Shown: positions 1 to 8,710 of the stretch, in pieces | Layout: every line of letters begins with the position of its first letter | How positions within the stretch are numbered: the stretch's first letter is position 1 | NCBI GenBank assembly: GCA_044347745.1 | Contig: JBIKUD010000006.1 | Span: forward strand, 42,753-106,752 | Direction of reading: 5' to 3' | DNA: 64,000 bases | Origin: JAIBBV01 sp044347745 | GTDB lineage: Bacteria > Bdellovibrionota_C > UBA2361 > JAFLCA01 | Position numbers and translations under genes: made by a program | Notes under the pieces: generated by a model | The model's input: only the letters and a program-made list of their open reading frames with translations | Told to the model about the DNA's origin: nothing | The model's database searches: none

Positions 1-53
1 GTCTGGATTTAGCTTTGGGAATCGCCTTTATCCGCCTTGCTTAAGAGAACTAA

Positions 54-350
54 AAAGTAGCTAGACCACTCAAAATACGAGAGTCTCTGGCCCTGGTTTC
101 CTACGCGGCTGCTCCGGACGATGAGACCCAGGGCTACAGAAACTGGCTCCTAGTCAGGCTGCGCGATGGCGAAGAGACCAAACTTCACCTCGCGGGGCCA
201 GATGAAAACGGAGTACCCCGAGTCTTCGAATTGATCGTGTTCAGATCAGGAACTGAGCGTCACACACGCCCAGCGATAGAGTCTGAGCGTCGAAATAAGA
301 AGAACTTCAGGGTGGTCATTGAGGGAGGCTATTATCACGTCGAGCGGTAA
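54..350 (+). pseudogene. Open frame without a start codon, possible gene remnant
   Basis: A frame of about 98 codons runs open between a TAA at 51-53 and a TAA at 348-350. It has no ATG and no convincing ribosome binding site. The translation is charged and not low-complexity (it contains NWLLVRLRDGEETKLHLAGP and ends GGYYHVER), so it resembles the 3' part of a protein gene that lost its 5' end. I do not recognise a family. It may equally be a chance open frame. Confidence 0.2.
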
Positions 351-503
351 ACAATCCGAGGAGCGACGTGAAGGCGGGGCGCAGATACGAGATTAGCTTC
401 CGCCGGTACCTTCTAGGTACTTGTCTCGGATACTGTTTCTCGCCTTTTTGAGAGAGTGTTAGTTTAGGTAGCAAAATTTCAGGGCTGAGAACTTTTTTAG
501 CGG

Positions 504-633
504 CTGGTGGGGGGCACCTAGCCGGGGTGCCAGGAGTGGCGGCAGGAGAAGAGATCGAATCATAGTAGTTTCGTATACTTATGTATTCTTCATACTCATA
601 TTAACATATGCGAGGAGAGGTGCCCCCCACCAG
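504..633. repeat. Inverted-repeat element, variant of the GGGGGCACCT family
   Basis: A perfect 16-bp inverted repeat (CTGGTGGGGGGCACCT at 504-519, its complement at 618-633) brackets about 98 bp. The ends differ by one base from those of the element family at 52.6, 57.1 and 60.0 kb (CTGGTCGGGGGCACCT), but the interior is unrelated to those copies. The wider 351-895 stretch has no supported gene; besides this element it shows only a short palindrome near 407-421. Confidence 0.7.
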
Positions 634-895
634 GCGAAAAAGAGAGATACTTTATCGTGGCTGACTCCTGATATTTTAAGGGGAATGTCGCTTCTTGGCC
701 TGGCTAATGGAAACTTACAAACTTTATCATTTCCCGTAGGAGATTGTTGAAGTGCGCGTAGAGGCGTCGTTTGATCCAATCCATCTAGACAGTAAGCTGC
801 CCGATTTCGGAAGAATTGTAGTTTGTTGGGGCTGGCTGTGAGAGATTCGCATGGGGCGTTTTTAGTGTGTGCTTTAATTTCTAGGTTCTGAAGAG

Positions 896-1543
896 TCATT
901 TAAAAGTTACGAGAGACAAGTCAATAAATATGAAATGACAGGTGCTTCCCGCTAAAACAAAGAGATGCCAGAGATCATGGGCTTCAAAGTAGCCACGCCA
1001 AAAGTTTGGTTTATTTGTTAAGAAGACAATTGAGCCGATTGAGTAGGCCAAGCCACCACCAATAAGCCACGCAAGATCGTTCTGCGGCACAGTTGATATA
1101 ATGGGGTTGATGGCAATTAGAAAAAGCCAGCCCATGATTAGGTAGATGGCTACTCTTAGATGCTTGGGGATGTGCCGTCGGAAAAAAATCGAGGAAACAC
1201 CGAAAGCTGCAAGTGTCCATTCGCTGATCAGGAGGCCCCATCCCAATGGTCCTCGAATTATGAGTAAACATACGGGTGTGTATGTGCCAGCTATCAGAAG
1301 AAATATCGCGGCATAGTCATATTTTTCGATGCGCGTTAGGGTTTCTTCAGAACAGTGAAGTCCGTGCGTCAACGCACTTGCCAGATAGAGTACAATTAAA
1401 CTCACGCCAAAAATGGCACTTGCGACCACGGCTCTTAAGCTATCAGCAGATTTTTCAATAAGGAAAAAGAGCCCTACCATGGACAGCCCAGCACCCAAAA
1501 GGTGTGAAAGCGCCGGGAAAGGTTCCCGAATATATTTTTTCAT
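896..1543 (-). CDS. Hemolysin III / PAQR family membrane protein
   Basis: This is a 215-residue polytopic inner-membrane protein of the hemolysin III (YqfA/HlyIII, PAQR) superfamily. It has about seven hydrophobic segments. Family landmarks are the N-terminal PFPALSHLLGAG, the YLASALTHGLH segment after the second membrane helix, EKYDYAAIFLLIAGTYTP in the middle, and the C-terminal FEAHDLWHLFVLAGSTCHF. The conserved His and Asp/Glu residues in these blocks are the presumed metal ligands of this superfamily. Length and start (MKKYIREPFPALSH) are normal. The family is named for a reported haemolytic activity, but the physiological role is unsettled, so only the family is assigned. It is transcribed leftwards, separated from the stress trio upstream by a terminator hairpin at 1582-1610. 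Confidence 0.9.
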   Translation of the reverse strand: MKKYIREPFPALSHLLGAGLSMVGLFFLIEKSADSLRAVVASAIFGVSLIVLYLASALTHGLHCSEETLTRIEKYDYAAIFLLIAGTYTPVCLLIIRGPLGWGLLISEWTLAAFGVSSIFFRRHIPKHLRVAIYLIMGWLFLIAINPIISTVPQNDLAWLIGGGLAYSIGSIVFLTNKPNFWRGYFEAHDLWHLFVLAGSTCHFIFIDLSLVTFK

Positions 1544-1581
1544 ACAACTACAAGTTTTGAGTCAACAATTACTACATAAAG

Positions 1582-1610
1582 AAGCCGGGTAGTCATAGAC
1601 TACCCGGCTT
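1582..1610 (-). terminator. Terminator hairpin after the DUF892-BON gene
   Basis: A perfect 13-bp stem (AAGCCGGGTAGTC / GACTACCCGGCTT) has a 3-nt loop. It lies 17 bp beyond the stop of the leftward gene at 1628. On the minus strand it is followed by CTTTAT rather than a full U-run, so it is a moderately good intrinsic terminator. Confidence 0.65.
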
Positions 1611-1627
1611 GTATTCGCTGCTTGGGT

Positions 1628-2620
1628 TTAGCCAGGAGCGATCTCTAACTGGTTGTCAACGTTGTATCCGGCTGCTGTTCGCGCAGTAGCCTTTTGTATC
1701 CAGGCGCGCTCTTCTATCGAATGCACTGGACCACGGAGGATAACAGTATTGCTTTGAACGATAATCTTAATGTTCTGTGCATTAGTTGATAGCGCCTCGT
1801 TAGCTATAATTTCTTGGCGAATACGTGCCAGAACCTTTAGCTCTGGACCACCCATTTTTTGATTATCCGAGGTTGCTCGTGAGTCGTTACGATCACGAAT
1901 ATTCGTCCCCGAGTTGTCACGTTTGTATGTAGATGCTTCAGCCTCGTTATTGCTCCTGCTTTGCTGTGTCTCAGCATAAGCAAGCGATTCATATTGATGC
2001 CCGATAGCAAGACAGGTGACCAGCCTGAATATTCTGGCTGTCGCTGCCGCTCCTTTCTGACTCTGTGCTTTTTGCGAAAGGTCCGCTTTGTCCTTGCCTG
2101 GTGTTACTTCGGGAGCTGAATCAAGATTGGCCTGCGCGAGCACTTCTCCCTTGAGAAGAGCCGAAAGTTTTTTGTCACTTCGTGTTTCTTCTTCAAGTGT
2201 GTCCTCAAGTAATTTGGCAATTTCATTTTGTCCCAATTCGACTGCTATCGCGTGAGCTGTGCCGTACGAGGCCATTTCATAGTGCTCGATTCTCTGCGCC
2301 GCTCCTATGAGCAGTACATCGACAAGGGCTTTATTCTCACTTTCGTGACCAAGAACTTCTTCACCTTCTTTGATTAAGCCTTGCATAGCGAGGCACGGCT
2401 TGCCTGGAAGGTCCTCATCAAGTAGCTTTGCTATTTCTTCAAGTCGGTGCACTTGGTCCTCTGTTTCACGAAGATGGACCCGAAAAATTTCTTTGAGTTT
2501 CGGGTTAGACGCTTTCTTTTCCATCTTTGGAATTGCTTTGAGAAGCTGTTGTTCGGCGCTATACAGATCTTTTATTTGGTCCAAGATTCCGTCGGAAAGT
2601 GATTCTAAGGTAGTTTTCAT
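1628..2620 (-). CDS. DUF892 ferritin-like protein fused to a BON domain
   Basis: This 330-residue protein joins two known modules. Residues about 5-160 match the DUF892 (YciE/YciF) ferritin-like four-helix family, with acidic and His positions along the helices (DLYSAEQQLLKAIPKMEKKA, HLRETEDQVHRLEEI, AAQRIEHYEMASYGTA). A charged, probably disordered linker follows. The last 65 or so residues form a BON domain (ARIRQEIIANEALSTNAQNI ... IVQSNTVILRGPVHSIEE), a fold thought to contact membranes or phospholipids. DUF892 proteins are associated with general and osmotic stress and may bind di-iron, but the exact reaction is unknown. The gene is the first of three to five leftward stress/membrane genes. 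No signal peptide is evident, so a cytoplasmic or peripheral membrane site is inferred. Confidence 0.85.
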   Translation of the reverse strand: MKTTLESLSDGILDQIKDLYSAEQQLLKAIPKMEKKASNPKLKEIFRVHLRETEDQVHRLEEIAKLLDEDLPGKPCLAMQGLIKEGEEVLGHESENKALVDVLLIGAAQRIEHYEMASYGTAHAIAVELGQNEIAKLLEDTLEEETRSDKKLSALLKGEVLAQANLDSAPEVTPGKDKADLSQKAQSQKGAAATARIFRLVTCLAIGHQYESLAYAETQQSRSNNEAEASTYKRDNSGTNIRDRNDSRATSDNQKMGGPELKVLARIRQEIIANEALSTNAQNIKIIVQSNTVILRGPVHSIEERAWIQKATARTAAGYNVDNQLEIAPG

Positions 2621-2643
2621 ATTATATTCCTTGCTTGTAACGA

Positions 2644-3204
2644 TTAACTGGCTGAAGGATGATAGTTTACTGATGCTCGCGGTTTGTCCGCTGCAGATTC
2701 GGACTTTTTGCTAATATCTTCTGCTCCTGTTCTCGTGAGTATTTCGCGAGCCTTCTCAGCCCAGGGCATGTCATCTGCATGCACAGAAAGAAGAATTCCC
2801 CCTTCGCTGATGCGACTCTCGTATCTCTTTGCTTCATACTCTGGTATGCCCAGTCCAATCAGGGCGCCCGTAAGGCCACCGACTGCTGCTCCGACTCCGG
2901 CCCCAGCTAAAGCTCCCATTATTGGACCAGCGGCGATAAATGGCCCAACTCCTGGAATGGCCAGACTGCCTATTCCAGCGAGCCAGCCCAAGACTCCTCC
3001 AACCGTTGCCCCGGACAGAGTTCCGGTGGCAGCGCCTTCAGGTGCTTTGGTGCTGTTTTGGTGCGCAAATTCGCTCGTCCCGTCCGGTGAGGAAAACAAA
3101 ACGGCGACATCTGAATTACGAAAGCCTTCCATTTTAAACTGTTCAACAGCTCTTTCGGTGGCCACACGTGTTGGATAAATTCCATATACTGCTACATTTT
3201 TCAT
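2644..3204 (-). CDS. General stress protein 17M-like, glycine-zipper protein
   Basis: The 186-residue protein opens with a GSP17M/YflT-like segment (VAVYGIYPTRVATERAVEQF, then DVAVLFSSPDG). It continues into a long Gly/Ala-rich hydrophobic stretch (about residues 57-115, with GAATGTLSGATVGGVLGWLAG and GAGVGAAVGGLTGALIGLG) typical of glycine-zipper membrane segments. A soluble tail contains EYEAKRYESRISEGGILLSV, as in 'general stress protein' homologues. A role in envelope stress is inferred from this family and from its neighbours, DUF892-BON (23 bp downstream) and the GlsB-like protein. No enzymatic function can be claimed. Confidence 0.75.
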   Translation of the reverse strand: MKNVAVYGIYPTRVATERAVEQFKMEGFRNSDVAVLFSSPDGTSEFAHQNSTKAPEGAATGTLSGATVGGVLGWLAGIGSLAIPGVGPFIAAGPIMGALAGAGVGAAVGGLTGALIGLGIPEYEAKRYESRISEGGILLSVHADDMPWAEKAREILTRTGAEDISKKSESAADKPRASVNYHPSAS

Positions 3205-3230
3205 ACTCTAATCTCCTTGAGTTAAACTGC

Positions 3231-3494
3231 TTAGCTTTGACTTTCTGATTTTGAACTGCTGAAACTTTTAACGATCCATAGAATAAGTAGGGCTCCTGCG
3301 AGGGACATGAAAAAACCGGCTGGCTCTCCGATTTGGTAAAACCCGAGTAATTGCCCAAGGAAAGCGCCAACGATGGCACCTACAATACCCAACGTGGTTG
3401 TCACAATGATTCCCTGAGAATCGTTGCCGGGCATGAGCATGCGCGCTAGAAGGCCGACAACAAATCCGATGAGAATGGTCCAAATAATTTGCAT
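3231..3494 (-). CDS. GlsB/YeaQ/YmgE-family small membrane protein
   Basis: A small, three-helix hydrophobic protein of the GlsB/YeaQ/YmgE ('transglycosylase-associated') family. Diagnostic segments are the N-terminal IIWTILIGFVVGLLARMLMPG, the Gly-rich GIVGAIVGAFLGQLLGF, and the C-terminal LAGALLILWIVKSF. I chose the ATG at 3494 (MQIIWTIL) because it matches the family's usual start and an AGGGAG motif lies about 10 nt upstream. An in-frame ATG at 3521 would add nine residues. The family is stress-linked in enterobacteria, and here it sits beside two other stress-type genes, suggesting a common regulon. Confidence 0.85.
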   Translation of the reverse strand: MQIIWTILIGFVVGLLARMLMPGNDSQGIIVTTTLGIVGAIVGAFLGQLLGFYQIGEPAGFFMSLAGALLILWIVKSFSSSKSESQS

Positions 3495-3668
3495 ACCCTG
3501 ATACTCCCTGATGTAGTCCATTTTCCCAGGGCTATTTATGCCAGGTGTCGAGTCAGGAGCGCATGACGATGCTCAGGTCAGTTGCATATTTTTGATAATT
3601 GTAGAGGACGCAGCCGATTGTCCCCTTGAGACAGCTAGATGTGTAAAGGCGCCATTAAAAGGGGACTT

Positions 3669-4349
3669 TTATTTATTGACCTGTTTTTCAAGACGCATGC
3701 CAACACCTATAATTAGTGCGGTTAATGCTGCGTTGGCACCGGCAACGACAATAAGCGCCCAGCTTTGCTGCGCACCCAAAACGAATCCAAAAAAAACCGT
3801 ACTTACATCTTTAAGGAGGTTTAGTGTCCGCGCTTTTAATGAAAGAGCCCCAACTCGGCGATTGACCAAAAGCAACCTCAATTGATGTAATTGCCCGCCG
3901 ACCAGAAACACGCCAGCAAGTAGAACAAAAAGCTGAAATGACGAGTTAAGCTGGTGCATGCTTCCAGATTGAACTGTGGTCCAAATCAAAGCTGTAACGA
4001 AAAAAGTTAAAGCCATCGGTCCTAGGAGGGCGAGCGGCCCAGATGAAAAGTCTCGGCGATACTCCCAGAGTAATAAAACGGCAAGTGCGCAAGCTGGCAG
4101 GCGACTCCAAAAAATGTAGTGCGCAAAAGGAGTCGTGGTGGTGCTTAGCAGTAAAAATGAAAAGAAGGCGAGGAATGCTCCAGTCACCGCAAACACAGAG
4201 AGGTTGTCCGTGGCCAAATCTGTTTTTAGAGCTGCTGCAATTTCAGCTCGGCGTTGCCTGACAAAGCGCAGTTGCACGTACACGGCTGAAATTGATAGCA
4301 GGAACAAAGCTGCTTGAATGCTACCTATAAGGTGGTAAGTCGAGTGCAC
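3669..4349 (-). CDS. Multi-pass membrane protein, unknown function
   Basis: A 226-residue hydrophobic protein with about six to seven predicted membrane segments. Paired charges between the first two helices (RFVRQRRAEIAAALKTD) suggest a cytoplasmic loop. The second half contains LHQLRLLLVNRRVGALSLKA followed by a helix, which loosely recalls a PQ-loop arrangement, but the signature proline is missing and I do not assign it. It is transcribed leftwards, 30 bp downstream of the DegP-family gene, and could be its operon partner. A 174-bp spacer separates it from the GlsB-like gene. Confidence 0.6.
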   Translation of the reverse strand: MHSTYHLIGSIQAALFLLSISAVYVQLRFVRQRRAEIAAALKTDLATDNLSVFAVTGAFLAFFSFLLLSTTTTPFAHYIFWSRLPACALAVLLLWEYRRDFSSGPLALLGPMALTFFVTALIWTTVQSGSMHQLNSSFQLFVLLAGVFLVGGQLHQLRLLLVNRRVGALSLKARTLNLLKDVSTVFFGFVLGAQQSWALIVVAGANAALTALIIGVGMRLEKQVNK

Positions 4350-4379
4350 TAACTTTGCTCTCTGCCTCGCCGTGGTCTC

Positions 4380-5852
4380 TTACTCTTCGCTCTTCAAGAA
4401 TACAAACCGTTCCATGCCTTGAGTTTCAACAATCATACGCACGCCTTTGGCTAAGGCGTCGCTTGATAGTGCTTCTGTAAGGTTGGCCACAGTATCAATG
4501 CGTTTGCCATTTACCGACAAAATAAGATCTCCAGGCTGTAATCCAGCAAGGGCTCCGATGCCATCTGGCAACAGGGCTTCAACTACGACACCTTTTGATT
4601 GTTTTGTCTTAAGGCGTTTTGCCAATTCTGGGGTTAGATTTTTGAGTCGAGCGCCTAACACTTCAAGTGGTGACGTCTCATCCATCCCCGATCCAGGGGC
4701 GATCTCCTCGTTCATGTTCTGCGCAGGAAGTTCACCTACTTTAACGCTGATACTCTGAGGTTTGCCGTCGCGGACCACATCAATTTTTACTTTACGACCA
4801 GGAACTAGGGCAGCAACAAGATTACGCAATTGATTGCTGTTTTTAATCTTCTGGTCATCAAGTCCAACAATAATATCTCCCTGCTTAAAGCCTGCCTTCT
4901 CAGCGGGGCTTCCCTCTTGCACCTGTCCTACGAGAGCGCCTTCGGTGGAGTTGTGATTAAATGACTTAGCTAAATCTTCAGATAAGTTCTGAATGCCGAC
5001 CCCAAGCCAGCCGCGCACCACTTTGCCATCGCGAATGAGGCTTTCAAGTACGTTTCGAGCAAGTGAAATGGGAATTGCAAATCCGATGCCCATGTACCCA
5101 CCACTTCGCGAGAAAATAGCGGTGTTAATACCTACTACTTCACCTTTAAGGTTTATTAACGGCCCGCCGCTATTTCCGGGATTAATGGCTGCGTCAGTTT
5201 GAATAAAATCTTCGTACTGGTTGCCGCCCATAATTGAGCGCCCTTTAGCACTGACAATTCCAGCGGTGATCGTGTTGTCTAGTCCAAAAGGATTTCCGGC
5301 GGCTACGACCCATTCACCAATCTTTAAATCATCCGAATTGCCCAATTTTGCAGGGGTAAGTCCCGTCGCCTCAATGGTGATTACAGCAAGATCGGTGCGT
5401 ACATCGCGCCCAACTACCTTGGCCTTGAGAGTGCGACCGTCTTGCAGACGCACATCTATATCAGTGGCTTCACCAATTACGTGATTGTTGGTGAGAATAT
5501 GGCCTTTATCATTGATGATTACTCCGGTGCCCAAGCCCAGTTGAGCTGGGCCACTTCCGCCACCGCCTTGATCGGGGAACATGCGCTCGAGGAACTCGTC
5601 ACCAAAAAATTCTTTGAAAGGTTCAAGCCCATCTGGAATTCGCCGCTGCTGTGGTGTCCCTTTGCGTACCTTTTGTTTAACACTTGAGCTGATGCTGACA
5701 ACCGACGGTGTAATATTTTTTGCGGCCTCTTCAAATGCGACTGAGAGGCTTCTTGCCATACGCTGAGCCTCTTCAACACTTTGTGCGGAAGTGGTTTGTG
5801 GGTTGAATACGAGACCGAGGGCGAGAATAGAACTAAGTAAAGCGTAGCGCAT
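4380..5852 (-). CDS. degP: DegP/HtrA-family periplasmic serine protease with two PDZ domains
   Basis: A 490-residue Do-type protease. A signal peptide (residues 1-24, cleaved after TTSA) directs it to the periplasm. The trypsin-like domain holds the complete triad: His124 in TNNHV, Asp154 in RTDLAV and Ser228 in GNSGGP. Two PDZ domains follow (about residues 285-375, SPAEKAGFKQGDIIVGL; and about 395-485, GALAGLQPGDLILSVNG). Length and layout match DegP/DegQ (about 470-500 residues). Such proteases degrade or refold misfolded envelope proteins. DegP, DegQ and MucD cannot be told apart here. A structured region upstream (5927-6031) may affect its expression. Confidence 0.95.
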   Translation of the reverse strand: MRYALLSSILALGLVFNPQTTSAQSVEEAQRMARSLSVAFEEAAKNITPSVVSISSSVKQKVRKGTPQQRRIPDGLEPFKEFFGDEFLERMFPDQGGGGSGPAQLGLGTGVIINDKGHILTNNHVIGEATDIDVRLQDGRTLKAKVVGRDVRTDLAVITIEATGLTPAKLGNSDDLKIGEWVVAAGNPFGLDNTITAGIVSAKGRSIMGGNQYEDFIQTDAAINPGNSGGPLINLKGEVVGINTAIFSRSGGYMGIGFAIPISLARNVLESLIRDGKVVRGWLGVGIQNLSEDLAKSFNHNSTEGALVGQVQEGSPAEKAGFKQGDIIVGLDDQKIKNSNQLRNLVAALVPGRKVKIDVVRDGKPQSISVKVGELPAQNMNEEIAPGSGMDETSPLEVLGARLKNLTPELAKRLKTKQSKGVVVEALLPDGIGALAGLQPGDLILSVNGKRIDTVANLTEALSSDALAKGVRMIVETQGMERFVFLKSEE

Positions 5853-5926
5853 GAGACCTCTTAAAACATCCAGCCTAAAATGTATTTGTCGTTCCTAGGC
5901 AGTGCCAAACATTCTCCCGAAACATG

Positions 5927-6031
5927 AGCCAAACCGGCTAAGCTGGGGCAGCCGCCTTATGCTACTCCCGTCTTCATGAGGCAGCAATATCTCGTTCGTG
6001 TGGAACGGACGGAATGGGTTTGGCTGCCCCA
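5927..6031 (-). promoter_or_regulatory. Nested inverted repeats with alternative pairings upstream of degP
   Basis: TGGGGCAGCC (5944-5953) pairs perfectly with GGCTGCCCCA (6022-6031). Inside are CCCGTC/GACGG and CGTTC/GAACG arms, giving a nested structure. In addition AGCCAAACC (5927-5935) can pair with GGTTTGGCT (6017-6025), which overlaps the first arm, so the two folds exclude each other. The region lies between the stop of the penicillin-binding protein gene and the degP start. It could be a terminator, a leader RNA or a REP-like hairpin; the sequence does not decide. Confidence 0.35.
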
Positions 6032-6070
6032 TATGACGAACGTTAGTTGAATTTATTCATCGAAGTTAAC

Positions 6071-8461
6071 TTAGCCAAATAGCATATCCCAAACGCTGCG
6101 ACGGCGTTTCCCTTCTGAGGGTATATGAGGAACCTGGCCTGGAACCTCCTCATGACGAGCTCCGGTGTGGAATCGGCATAAACTTTGTGGCTCAGTACCG
6201 TGCACAAAGATTTCACGAACAATTTGTTCGCGTGGACAATTCTCGGTGGCTCGCTGACCACTCACCCGGTCTATATCCGCAACCACTACGGTGTTCGGAG
6301 CAATAAACGGAGTGTCCGGATAAAATGGACTGATACAATTCATAAACGCTGCCCAAATTGGCGCTGCGGCTTGGCCCCCGGTTAGTCCTACTTTGTCGTT
6401 GTTGTCGTAGCCAACCCAGACGCCCGTGGAAAGAATAGGGGTAAACCCAACAAACCACGCATCCCTTGTGTCATTGCTGGTCCCCGTTTTCCCAGCTGCA
6501 GTACCTCGAAACCCCTCGCGTCTGACTGCTGCTCCGGTCCCTCGCTCGACGACGCCTTGTAAAATATTATTCAGCACATAAACTGGCGCATCTGCGGCAA
6601 CTCGCTCTTCTTTAACTTCTTCGGTAGAGAGAATAGCGCCCTCGCTTCCCATGGCGGTTATGAATAGACGAGGCGCGACGTACACACCGCTATTTGCTAG
6701 CGCACCATAAGCGCTAGTCACCGCCAGCAAATTAGTGTCCAGCGCGCCAAGGGCGAGGGAGGGAACTGCAAGCACATTTTCGGAAATGCGGAATCGTCGA
6801 ATAGTGCGCGCAACGGTCTCGAATCCCACTTTTTGAGCCACCTGCACTGCCGGTATGTTTAGTGAGTTTTCAAGTGCGTAGCGTAGTGTGACGTCTCCAC
6901 GATATTCATGATCGTAATTTTCTGGTTCCCATAGAGGTTGATTTTCAACCTGTAGCTGCACGGGACGATCTGAAAGCACACTCAGCGGAGTGGCTGTTTT
7001 ATACGTATTTAGTTGAGGATCGAGTGCGGTTAAATAAAGAAATGGTTTAATAGTTGAGCCAATTTGCCGGATTGCTTGATCAACGTGATTAAATTGATTT
7101 TTCTGAAAATCTCGGCCCCCAACCCAGGCTCTTACTTTTCCACTAAATGGCTCTATAGCAACGAGACCAGCTTCAAGCGGTTGTTTCTTTTTCAGAATTT
7201 TAGGGTAGGTTGTTTTAAGTTTTTCGAGGCCGGCTTCGAGGGCATCTTCGGCGCAGTACTGAGCGATAGAGTCAATTCCTGTATACACCCTCAGTCCGGT
7301 AAGCAAAGCAGCGTCGACATTTAATTGAGCGTCAAGGCGCTGCTTGAGTGCTGCAATAAAAAATGGAGCTTCTTTGCGGTAGCTTGTTTCTTCGACTACT
7401 GCGAGCGGGGCTTCAAGCGCGCGGGTTTGTTCTTGCCTGCTGATGTGCCCCAGTTCATATAATTTCTCGATCACTACATTACGGCGTTCCAGCGCCCGTT
7501 TGGGGTGTCTTCGCGGAGCAAAATATGAGGGAGCTTTTATCACCCCCGCAATCACAGAAGCTTCGGGTGTGGAAACTTCTTCAAGTTTTTTTCCAAAAAA
7601 ACTGCTGGCGGCCTCGGCTACCCCGTGAATAGCGATAGAGCCTTCTTGCCCTAGGTAGACCTCATTGAGGTAGAGCTCTAAAATCCTATCTTTGCTCAAT
7701 CGTCGCTCGATCGAAAATGCAGCAAATATTTCCATCACTTTTCGGCCAATGGTGCGCTCGGGGGAGAGAAGCATGTTTTTGGCTAATTGTTGGGTGATGG
7801 TACTGCCGCCTTGCACGACGCGCATAGCGCGGAGGTTAACAAATAAAGCACGCATGATACCGAAGAAATCTATGCCACTGTGCTCATAAAATCGCTCGTC
7901 CTCAATCGCTGTTACCGCCTGACGGATGATTTTGGGAATTTCCTTCAATGGCCTAAATTTGCTGGCACGCTGATCGCCCGAACCGAGGTTTGATATTACT
8001 TGGGGCTCGAGCTCAATCTGAGATGCCTCTCTGTTCTGCACCAAAATACTTGGTGGGGATGATTGAATTTCTATCCGCAGACTTGGGCGCTTTCTGCCGT
8101 CAGATCCAAAAAATTCTCTTGAGATGAAGGTGAGGCGATTCTGATCGAGTTGATAGTCTCCTGCATGTGTTGGGACTGAATCTACTGCTCTGTAGCGACG
8201 TCGCTGCAGTTCTCTTTCTATGAGGTCGAGTGGGGGTAAATGCTCTGCAAGAATGGGGCGTACATCAGAGTAAATGGCGGGAATTTTTCCAGTCTCGCGC
8301 GCTTCAATCAAGTCGGCCACGCGCTGATCAATGTAAAGAAAAGTAACCAGGGTTGCTAAAGCTGCAGCAATAACAGCGAGCCCCAAAAAAGCATAAGCAC
8401 CAGAACGCGATGCGCGGCGTGCCGGGAGCTTTTTTGCTTTTTTATTTTTTGGTTTTGCCAC
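6071..8461 (-). CDS. Class A penicillin-binding protein (PBP1-type, bifunctional)
   Basis: A 796-residue bifunctional peptidoglycan synthase. It has a short basic cytoplasmic tail, one membrane anchor (about residues 22-43), a region of roughly 100 residues in the place of the UB2H domain of PBP1b, and then the GT51 glycosyltransferase with catalytic-type EDERFYEHSGID (187-198) and GGSTITQQLAKN (218-229). The transpeptidase carries the three penicillin-binding motifs: S469-T-I-K472, S533-L-N535 and K658-T-G660. It polymerises lipid II and cross-links stem peptides in the periplasm. Layout is closer to PBP1b/mrcB than to PBP1a. It is divergent from ruvA across a 249-bp spacer. Confidence 0.95.
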   Translation of the reverse strand: MAKPKNKKAKKLPARRASRSGAYAFLGLAVIAAALATLVTFLYIDQRVADLIEARETGKIPAIYSDVRPILAEHLPPLDLIERELQRRRYRAVDSVPTHAGDYQLDQNRLTFISREFFGSDGRKRPSLRIEIQSSPPSILVQNREASQIELEPQVISNLGSGDQRASKFRPLKEIPKIIRQAVTAIEDERFYEHSGIDFFGIMRALFVNLRAMRVVQGGSTITQQLAKNMLLSPERTIGRKVMEIFAAFSIERRLSKDRILELYLNEVYLGQEGSIAIHGVAEAASSFFGKKLEEVSTPEASVIAGVIKAPSYFAPRRHPKRALERRNVVIEKLYELGHISRQEQTRALEAPLAVVEETSYRKEAPFFIAALKQRLDAQLNVDAALLTGLRVYTGIDSIAQYCAEDALEAGLEKLKTTYPKILKKKQPLEAGLVAIEPFSGKVRAWVGGRDFQKNQFNHVDQAIRQIGSTIKPFLYLTALDPQLNTYKTATPLSVLSDRPVQLQVENQPLWEPENYDHEYRGDVTLRYALENSLNIPAVQVAQKVGFETVARTIRRFRISENVLAVPSLALGALDTNLLAVTSAYGALANSGVYVAPRLFITAMGSEGAILSTEEVKEERVAADAPVYVLNNILQGVVERGTGAAVRREGFRGTAAGKTGTSNDTRDAWFVGFTPILSTGVWVGYDNNDKVGLTGGQAAAPIWAAFMNCISPFYPDTPFIAPNTVVVADIDRVSGQRATENCPREQIVREIFVHGTEPQSLCRFHTGARHEEVPGQVPHIPSEGKRRRSVWDMLFG

Positions 8462-8710
8462 AGTGCCTTTTGTAAGCCTATGTATGCCTAATGTGCCTGT
8501 TTTTCACTACTTATGTACCATCCAGATTTGATCCACACACAAGAAGAGTGCTTGCGCTCAACCCTTATGTCCCCGGGGCTAGGCTCGAGGCCAATGTAGC
8601 GTAGGTTGGCTTATTTAACTATATGAAATTACATGATATTATACTACCCTGTGACTTGGAAGGATTGCATGCAACAATGCCTCTCTGTAGTTGCCGGAGC
8701 TTACCAGCAC

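Noticed and set aside
579..899. 106-codon minus-strand open frame
   Set aside because: It runs through the arm of the inverted-repeat element at 504-633, has no family resemblance and no ribosome site; most likely a chance frame.
2684..3178. 164-codon plus-strand frame opposite the glycine-zipper protein
   Set aside because: Mirror frame of a Gly/Ala-rich gene; composition (Pro/Ala-rich) is that of an antisense shadow.
8633..8710. Upstream extension of ruvA by 26 codons
   Set aside because: The canonical RuvA N-terminus begins at 8711; the extra residues are atypical.
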